The notes under the pieces were generated by a model. That model saw only the letters and a program-made list of their open reading frames with translations. It was not told the DNA's origin and ran no database searches. The position numbers and the translations under genes are program-made. A DNA stretch of 64,000 bases, from NCBI GenBank assembly GCA_949317995.1, contig OX439039.1, positions 15,181,282-15,245,281 of the forward strand. Reading direction: 5' to 3'. Source of the DNA: Acholoe squamosa. Taxonomy: Eukaryota; Annelida; Polychaeta; Phyllodocida; Polynoidae. Of this stretch, positions 53,856-64,000 are shown one piece after another (within the stretch, counting starts at the first letter, position 1; each line of letters starts with the position of its first letter).

Positions 53856-54061
53856 GGAACTATATACACTCGTGTATATATATATAATTAACCGCGAACG
53901 GTTAGGGACTATTTGCAGCGCGCATTGGTTTCTATGATGTCATAGCATGACGTCATGATCAACACTCCTCCAGTATATAAGAGGGGATTTTCAAGGTAAC
54001 GGTCATTGGGTCGATTCACCTGTACAGGTAACACCACGCTGGGTGTTTCCTTGATTTTTAA
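53853..54061 (+). repeat. Split direct repeat A2
   Basis: 209 bp copy of A1 with the same CRE and TATA motifs. Confidence 0.88.
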
Positions 54062-54178
54062 ATTTTACTATTGTTGATACTATTGTTTACTCTTGTTATT
54101 ACTTATACTGTTGTTATTATATTATACATTTTACTGACTTGCTTATTGTCAACTAATTATTATAGTTGTTCTAATAAA

Positions 54179-54344
54179 GGCATGTATGGTGCTGATACCC
54201 CCAAGGTCAGTAACCCACCAAACTCATGTGTCTGTGATATGATCATTTATTATACAACTGTTCATATATTATTATTACTGTATATCAACATTATTATTAT
54301 CGTTATTACCGGTATTATTATTCCCTGGTAGCGAGTTAACTTAT
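54179..54344 (+). repeat. Split direct repeat B2 (right end of the element)
   Basis: 166 bp copy of B1, preceded by AATAAAGG, a probable polyadenylation signal. Followed by a TA run. Confidence 0.88.
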
Positions 54345-54547
54345 ATATATATATATATATATAAATATCCTTCGGATATCCTTTGAGCGGCACACACCAC
54401 GCTGGGTGGTGCGGGAAATTTTAACTTTTAAATCTATTGTTATATTGTATATATTGTATTATATTGTGTTGTATTATTATTGTATTGTATTAAATTATTG
54501 TCTTATTAATAAAGGCATGTATAGAATTGATATTGACTACGTCAGTT

Positions 54548-54550
<3 letters not shown>
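54345..54550 (+). repeat. Degenerate third A/B unit from a related YR element
   Basis: CACACCACGCTGGGTGG near 54390 followed by AATTTTAACTTTTAA mirrors the end of the A repeat. AATAAAGGCATGTATAGAAT near 54510, then TTGATATTGACTACGTCAG, mirrors the start of B. Spacing parallels A2-B2. Either an older related insertion or an expanded repeat end. Confidence 0.5.

Positions 54551-54551
<1 letters not shown>

Positions 54552-54586
<35 letters not shown>
54552..54586 (+). repeat. (AT)n microsatellite
   Basis: About 17 AT units separate the repeat remnant from the resumed LINE sequence. Confidence 0.9.
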
Positions 54587-54589
54587 CAG

Positions 54590-54812
54590 AATCATTGTCT
54601 AAGAACAAGATGCTAATGATATTGTTGTCCCAAACAGATTGTTGAGGGAAAACAATAAGGTTAAAATTAAGGTCAGTAGACCGAGACTCAAACTATATTG
54701 ACAGAGCCCCCTATATAGAGGCAATGCTGTTTGGGAGTTATTACCAATGGACATACAACAACGTGAGAGCATGCATGTACTGAAGAAAAAACTATGTAAA
54801 AGCATAACATAA
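54590..54812 (+). pseudogene. LINE reverse transcriptase remnant, right half
   Basis: Reads VSRPRLKLY, then after a stop QSPLYRGNAVWELLPMDIQQ and RESMHVLKKKLCKSI, the typical last 50 residues of CR1/Jockey-type RTs (SPLYRG...W..LP......S...FK..L). It is the continuation expected after the left half ending at 49470. Confidence 0.65.
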
Positions 54813-57049
54813 GAACCTGGGCTTTGTCACGATAAGAATTATAAAGATATATATTTTCTATATGACGATACTAGACTGAGATGATTGTTCATGGAAACCA
54901 TTAATTTCACACTGTATGATAACTATGATAATGTGCATGTAGACTGTTGTATTGCTTACCAACTGGTGAATAATTGTAACAGCTTCATTGTGACAAGATA
55001 TTATTGGCCAATAAACCTATTTAAAAACTCAGAAAATACTCAAACTCAATCAATGACACTATTCCATTATTATACAAATCGTGGTTCTTTATAGCCTGTG
55101 CAGCCATCCTGATAATGGTTTCATCGATATTTTGATACTTTCTTTTCTAGTAGCATATCCCCGTAAATAGGCCATTATTAATTGTACTCTATCATATTAA
55201 ACTTGACATCAGAGTTATAAGCATTCTGTATCAAATCCTAAAATTGTCTGTCAAATGCTAAAACAATGCTCAAAGTTTTTCTTTTGACCAACAGCATTTT
55301 CTAGGTGGAGCTACAAGGGGCACCATACATACTATAATTACAACACTCGGATTCAGGAAAAAGGGCAATGCAGCCAGTCTATTGTGGGGGAGACGCTGGG
55401 CAGATCAAGCAGCAGCACTAGAATTACCAAGGTCCCTGAATATTTGACGATCAAACTACATTTGTTAGAAGGGGCATATATATGGGAGGACCGATGGTGG
55501 GGTATAACAGTGGCTTGATGAACCTAACCAGAAAGTCTTACCCATTGCCATCTATTCCTTTTATTTTCTTACATTTCATTCTCTTTTTCATCGTTCTATC
55601 TAAGATGGTGCAAGTTAATGTCAGGGGTAGATAAAGGGAAGACGTAGAGGACTGAAGCTAGTCTACGTCAACATAAACACGAGCAGACGCAGCAGCAACA
55701 TTAGCAGATGTAACCCACCCGACACTATACAGCATCTCTCAGCTCTCAGAAGACAGCCAATCTGGATTTCAGCTGTAGATCTCTGTACTCTTCAGATATT
55801 CCTACACATGCTATGTAATCTAATACTCATATTGATATTTATGACAAATGATTTAAAAAAAAAATATCCAGACAAAACCGGACAAGTTGAATTAAAGACT
55901 TTTTCCTTATTGGGGAAATTGTACATCTGGAAATTGTAGGGTATGTTGCTAAAGTTCGTGCGACGTTTCGACTTATGCACTATGCGTGGGATCCCCGGTT
56001 GGTTTAGAGGACTGTGGTCCTATTAGTGTCATTAAACGGTTCTTCCATTAGGAAAAGAATTTACCAAACTCACATATCCTATAATGTCTTACTTAATATC
56101 AATCGTATAACTACGTGTTCTTGATTCTGTAACATTGTGACCTGATCTAATTGAAACATATCACTCATTGTACATATGAACTGCAAATATACATTGGCAA
56201 AAGAATCGCTAAATACACCTTGCCCAACGCAGAAAGGGAGGAAGGACGAAACTCAGTAAAATACAAATTCATATTGGAATGATTTGTAGGAATACAGAAA
56301 TCTGTAATGCTAGGGGGCCACACAGGGCAGAATATCCCCATTTCTTAATGGTTACCCTTTCAGAAACTTAGAAACGTGCCACGTTATGAGCCACAAACAC
56401 TGACATACAGCCAATCGTCATTACTTTCATGGTTCCAAGCTTTTGTAGAACGTTTTATTCTTCTTTTGGTCGATATCTTCCCTAAGCTGTGCCACTAAGC
56501 GCATCCTATGGATTTCTAAGCACATTGATGCTAATTGTCATGCTCTTCAGTAGCCGGGAGACATAGTATACAGTGGCAGGCAGCACTGAGGGTAGCAGGC
56601 AGGAAACCCATCATTACCATCACTCAGTCTTCTCCACCCCAGCAGCAGCAGCAGCAGCAGCAATGAATCTAGTCCACCCACGGTCTCAGCCACTAGTAGG
56701 AAAGAGTCCAGATAGTGCTAGTTTTATGAATACAGTGTTCCGATTCTTTACTAGTTAGTTCACATGAAGTCCTGCTTTCAGTGTAGACTTAACTCATAAC
56801 CCCCCCACCCACTAGAAGTCTGTGATTTAATCTTTTTCAAAACTTTATTTCTTTCACTTTAATTGATATCAAAAGACTTATGAAAGTCTACTTTCAGTGC
56901 TTCTACAGCTCAGAGGGAAGCCATTTATAACTGTTCAGGAACTGTCAATATTGGGCCTTTTGGTATGATATCCACCTTTTTTCAATATATCAAAACTTCA
57001 CATAAGGAGGACCCCTAAGTGGGGTGCTACTCCCTGACTCCTTGAAAAT
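54813..57049. other. Intergenic, nothing recognised
   Basis: AT-rich. A short CAG run at about 56640-56663 gives a polyalanine-like open frame that is not taken as a gene. Confidence 0.35.
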
Positions 57050-57143
57050 AGAGGGCCCAAGATGGGGATCAAAAGGTTTTCCGCCCGTCCCCCAAACCCA
57101 CCACCTTCCCCTGTTGATAAATAATGACCACTCCCTAAAGTGT
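57050..57143. mobile_element. Remnant of the GGGGGTTGGTG-TIR MITE (right end)
   Basis: CCCCAAACCCACCACCTTCC...GTTGATAAATAATGACCACT followed by CCCTAA matches the right terminus of 2477-2686 with several mismatches. The left terminus is degraded or missing. Confidence 0.5.
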
Positions 57144-61317
<4,174 letters not shown>

Positions 61318-61552
61318 GGGGTGTGGATAGGGGTCCCCCATGTCGATTTTAAGATATGGTCATGTCACATGTCACTTGAATCCCTGTGTCCCATGTCACC
61401 TCTAAGAACGTCACATATCCCATGTTGATTTTAAGAAAGCACCTATGCCATGTAACTAATTTTTTGGCTCATGTCACTAAGGCCCATGTCACATGTCAAT
61501 TTTAAGAAATGGCCATGTCACCATGTCGAATTTAGTGGTCCACACCCATATA
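61318..61552 (+). repeat. CATGTCACATGTC repeat family, copy 3
   Basis: Best-preserved copy, bounded by GGGTGTGGA-like and TCCACACCC sequences that form short inverted ends. This suggests that the family is a MITE built of internal CATGTCAC repeats. Confidence 0.7.
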
Positions 61553-61698
61553 TATGGGACTGGGGCAGTGTTCAATCAGCACTACTGCATGACTGCTGCT
61601 ATAGCAGTAGTTAAGCAGTAGATCATACTGAAAACTACTGCTAGGGGGCAGGTTAAAGGAGCCGCTGTTCTAGTACTGGCATTACCAATGCCTCTCTA

Positions 61699-61770
61699 GG
61701 TGGTCCTTGATGGATTTGAACTTGGGATCTTTGGATTACTCTACCCACGCATTAGCCCACTCAGCCACTC
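61699..61770 (-). tRNA. tRNA-like sequence (degenerate; SINE head or tRNA pseudogene)
   Basis: The reverse complement contains an A-box-like TGGCTGAGTGGGCTAATGC and a B-box GTTCAAATCC about 36 nt downstream, with a weak anticodon-type stem (TGGGT/ATCCA) between. The acceptor stem does not pair well and the anticodon loop is irregular, so it is not a functional tRNA. Serine/leucine-like D-arm. Confidence 0.4.
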
Positions 61771-62938
61771 CCCATCTGCTATGTGGATCTGTCACTACGT
61801 CCTAGTACTGCATGCAACTCATGTAGGAGGATGCTAGGGCAGTATTGATTCAGTAGTACTGGGTAGCTCTTACCATAGCAAAAGGGTAAGAGTAGACATA
61901 TCTATAGAGTGCTGCTATAGTATAATGCCTTTTAGTTTACTGATGTTAAGGTGATGAGACAAACACTTTGTAATTATCAATGATACATGTATACTATGTA
62001 AAAAAAAGTGTCAAGATGGGGACCAAAAGAATACTTGATGATTCAGTATATTTGTGCCCTATATATAGTTGGTGAGTATAATTCCTCACTTTCATACACC
62101 CCAACATCCATATATGTATCCATTACTGGCACTGAATAAGATATTCATATGCAAATAACCATACTGACATTCACACTATGGACTGTCTTAGAAGCATCAG
62201 GTAAACAATCCATGAATGGACAGAGTCATATCAGTAGATGGTCAGTAGACTACTTCATCTATGCTGCTGCACAGAGTGTATAATTTCTGGTATCTATTAA
62301 CATTCAGTTGAGAGTCAGTAGACTACTGATTCTATCCTGAAATACACTGCATATTCAGTTGATAGTCAGTACACAACTGAGTCTAGACTGAAAATGCAGT
62401 GTAGAGTCAGCTGTTTTGGAAGTATTTCAGCAGTATCTACTGCAATATGCAGTTTTTGATCAGCATATTCTCAGTAGCCACTGATAGGAGAAGTAGATAC
62501 TGCCTTCTGGCCCGGGTAAAGATGCATATCTTTTGATGAAAACGTAGAGAATGTAGAGAATAAATTATATAAACATCAATACTGCATCATTCATAACCTT
62601 CCCCATTCCATATTGACGCTTGATTGAGGATCCTTTGATTCCATCTTCCATCCCCCACCCCACCAACCATTCAGATGCCTAGACGACTAGTAGCAAAACA
62701 CAAAGTAGGGGGGGGCGGCGGATGGATTCCTATAAACTTACCTTAATACTCTCAGCCATCCCTAAACCTAACAGCATGTCATATTACGAGCATGTCTACC
62801 TCTACCTTCTACTTCTACTTTTAGTGCCTTTTAGCCTTATACCCCTGTTGAACAGATGCCTGCGATGCATGTTTCTACTTTCAGAACATCCTCGTTGTTT
62901 TGATGACTGGGATACCTTACTCTACTTTCTACTTTCAG
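61771..62938. other. Upstream region of the arrestin-domain gene
   Basis: No coding exon. Several TTCTACTTTCAG-type 3' splice-site-like strings cluster at 62815-62938, the last directly before the coding exon. Confidence 0.4.
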
Positions 62939-62956
62939 CCCATCCCCGGTATCAGG

Positions 62957-63092
62957 ATGAATAGCAGCAAGCTGCAGGGTAAAGTCGATGTGTTTGAGAT
63001 CGTCTATGACAATGACCAGGCAGTGTACCAGGAGGGGGACAGTGTCTCAGGCACTGTCAAACTGGACATTAATGAAGACATAAAGACAAAAG
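62957..63092 (+). CDS. Arrestin-domain-containing protein, first coding exon (3' partial)
   Basis: The ATG at 62957 opens MNSSKLQGKVDVFEIVYDND and continues with QAVYQEGDSVSGTVKLDINE. This is the start of an arrestin N-terminal domain as in ARRDC/alpha-arrestins (F.I..D....VY..GE.VSG.V.L). The exon ends AAAG|GTGAGC in phase 1 at 63092, and its acceptor is TACTTTCAG at 62938, so there are 18 nt of 5'UTR in this exon. The rest of the gene lies right of the window or beyond a long intron. Alpha-arrestins are cytosolic adaptors that link membrane cargo to ubiquitin ligases. Nothing at the exon itself is unusual. Confidence 0.75.
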
Positions 63093-64000
63093 GTGAGCTT
63101 CCCACTTATTTTAGATGCTACATTTCCCTTTTCGGTATCCACATACTGGGAAATTGGGTAGATATACCCTTTGTCCTAATTTCTGTTGTCTCTCTCAGAG
63201 AGAAAAAAAAACAGATCGTAGAAAGGTAGGTAGATAAACATACAGAGAAAGAGAGAACAGAAATTTAGGTCATCCTATTAGATTCAGACCGATCCAGTGG
63301 TCCTTGGAGAAAGGCATTTAGAGGAACAGCATAGCATATTTATATGAACAGTCTGTACATGTAGTTATTTTAACAAAGTGGCTGCAGTCAGACCTCTATT
63401 GGCCTCTATGATCCTCCTTCAAACCATACCACATACAACACAATATACATAACACTACACATCTACATATGTAATAAGAACCTCATTATGAGGCTACTCC
63501 TTAAGGACCATGGTTTCATTTACCATACTAATAGTTCCTGTATGACTGCAGCGCTGGTGAACTATTCAGCCCGAGCTATATGTGACTGATACACTCACAC
63601 AGGGTAGACATGATGGCGATGCATGGTCAATAGCACTGCTTTGATGCATCATGACGACTTTATCCGATAGTAACTTAGTACCATGAGGATCTCTCTATCG
63701 TGTTGCCCTTACAGGATTATGGTGCCAGCCCAGCAGGTCTCAATGTAATAAATATATGTGTTTAATCTTATTATACACACATACTACCTGTTGGTGGGCT
63801 AACTAGCGTCACAAGCAATTACTAGTAGAATACCTGGTTCGGGGTTCTGTATCAAGATATATCTTCCTTATCATAGTTTATCCTGATCCTTATCTAAGTT
63901 TATCTTGATTGGTCATCGACTCGTCATGTACCAATGTTGTCGCGCTGATTCTAGGTACCGGTATTAAAACCTCTAGCACTAACCTGGTGTATCACACTGA
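63093..64000. other. Intron of the arrestin-domain gene (to window end)
   Basis: Begins with a consensus GTGAGC donor. No further arrestin-like exon was found before the end of the window. Confidence 0.55.

Larger units (their letters stand above)
49527..54344 (+). mobile_element. DIRS-order YR retrotransposon with split direct repeats (PAT/Ngaro-type), nearly intact
   Basis: Layout A1 (49527-49735), three frames, B1 (53690-53855), A2 (53853-54061), short spacer, B2 (54179-54344). A1 and A2 are both 209 bp with two mismatches; B1 and B2 are both 166 bp and identical by eye. This A1-ORFs-B1-A2-B2 layout is diagnostic of split-direct-repeat YR retroelements. The element encodes a gag-like protein, RT with RNase H, and a tyrosine recombinase. 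No methyltransferase or hydrolase domain was seen. Almost no divergence between repeats indicates a young insertion. It lies inside an older LINE. Confidence 0.88.

Noticed and set aside
56573-56758. Open frame with a polyalanine run
   Set aside because: Driven by a CAG/GCA microsatellite. The frame is short and has no supporting splice sites.

Overview
This window is genomic DNA of an animal, most likely an invertebrate. The supporting signs are GT-AG introns with phase-consistent exons, a rhodopsin-class GPCR, an arrestin-domain exon, a SWAP-70/DEF6-like protein, and a transposon mix (PIF/Harbinger, tyrosine-recombinase retroelements, CR1/Jockey-type LINEs, many MITEs) typical of lancelets, hemichordates, echinoderms, molluscs or cnidarians. 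The species cannot be fixed from the sequence; a marine invertebrate deuterostome is only a guess. Non-coding DNA dominates.

Region by region. 1-10.4 kb holds two tandem paralogous genes on the + strand with an unusual layout: a SWAP-70-like N-terminal region and PH domain, three EF-hand loops, then a cupin-like C-terminal domain. The first is cut by the window edge. The second is complete, with a short myristoylation-type first exon. 10.4-19 kb holds two identical 459-bp MITEs, a single-exon class A GPCR (-) and a decayed LINE (-). 19.4-21.7 kb is a long-terminal-inverted-repeat element filled with a G-rich minisatellite.

22.4-35 kb is a nest. A broken DIRS-type retroelement (RT, RNase H and the first half of a tyrosine recombinase) is interrupted by a 9.85-kb element with inverted ends, and the recombinase appears to resume in degraded form on the far side. 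The 9.85-kb element encodes a five-exon HARBI1-like DDE nuclease (+) and two paralogous Myb/SANT-like proteins (-). One is a normal 358-residue partner convergent with the nuclease. The other is a nine-exon, roughly 921-codon protein with an acidic repeat region. PIF/Harbinger elements normally carry one nuclease and one Myb-like gene, so the second large Myb gene is the most unusual cargo here.

35-49 kb has no supported host gene. It holds MITE pairs, a foldback-like element with tandemly repeated inverted arms (38.7-42.3 kb), a TRIM-like direct-repeat pair (42.6-43.7 kb), a strong hairpin (44.4 kb) and LINE remnants. 49.5-54.3 kb is a nearly intact YR retrotransposon with split direct repeats (A1-ORFs-B1-A2-B2). 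Its gag and RT frames are separated by one in-frame UAG, and its recombinase frame lacks an early AUG. It sits inside an older LINE whose two halves lie on either side. 54.8-62.9 kb is mostly unassigned repeat-rich DNA. The right end holds the first coding exon of an arrestin-domain (ARRDC-like) gene on the + strand.

The host genes show no common pathway. The story of the window is nested transposition between a signalling-gene pair at the left and an arrestin-domain gene at the right. No database search was possible, so family names come from motifs and domain order.
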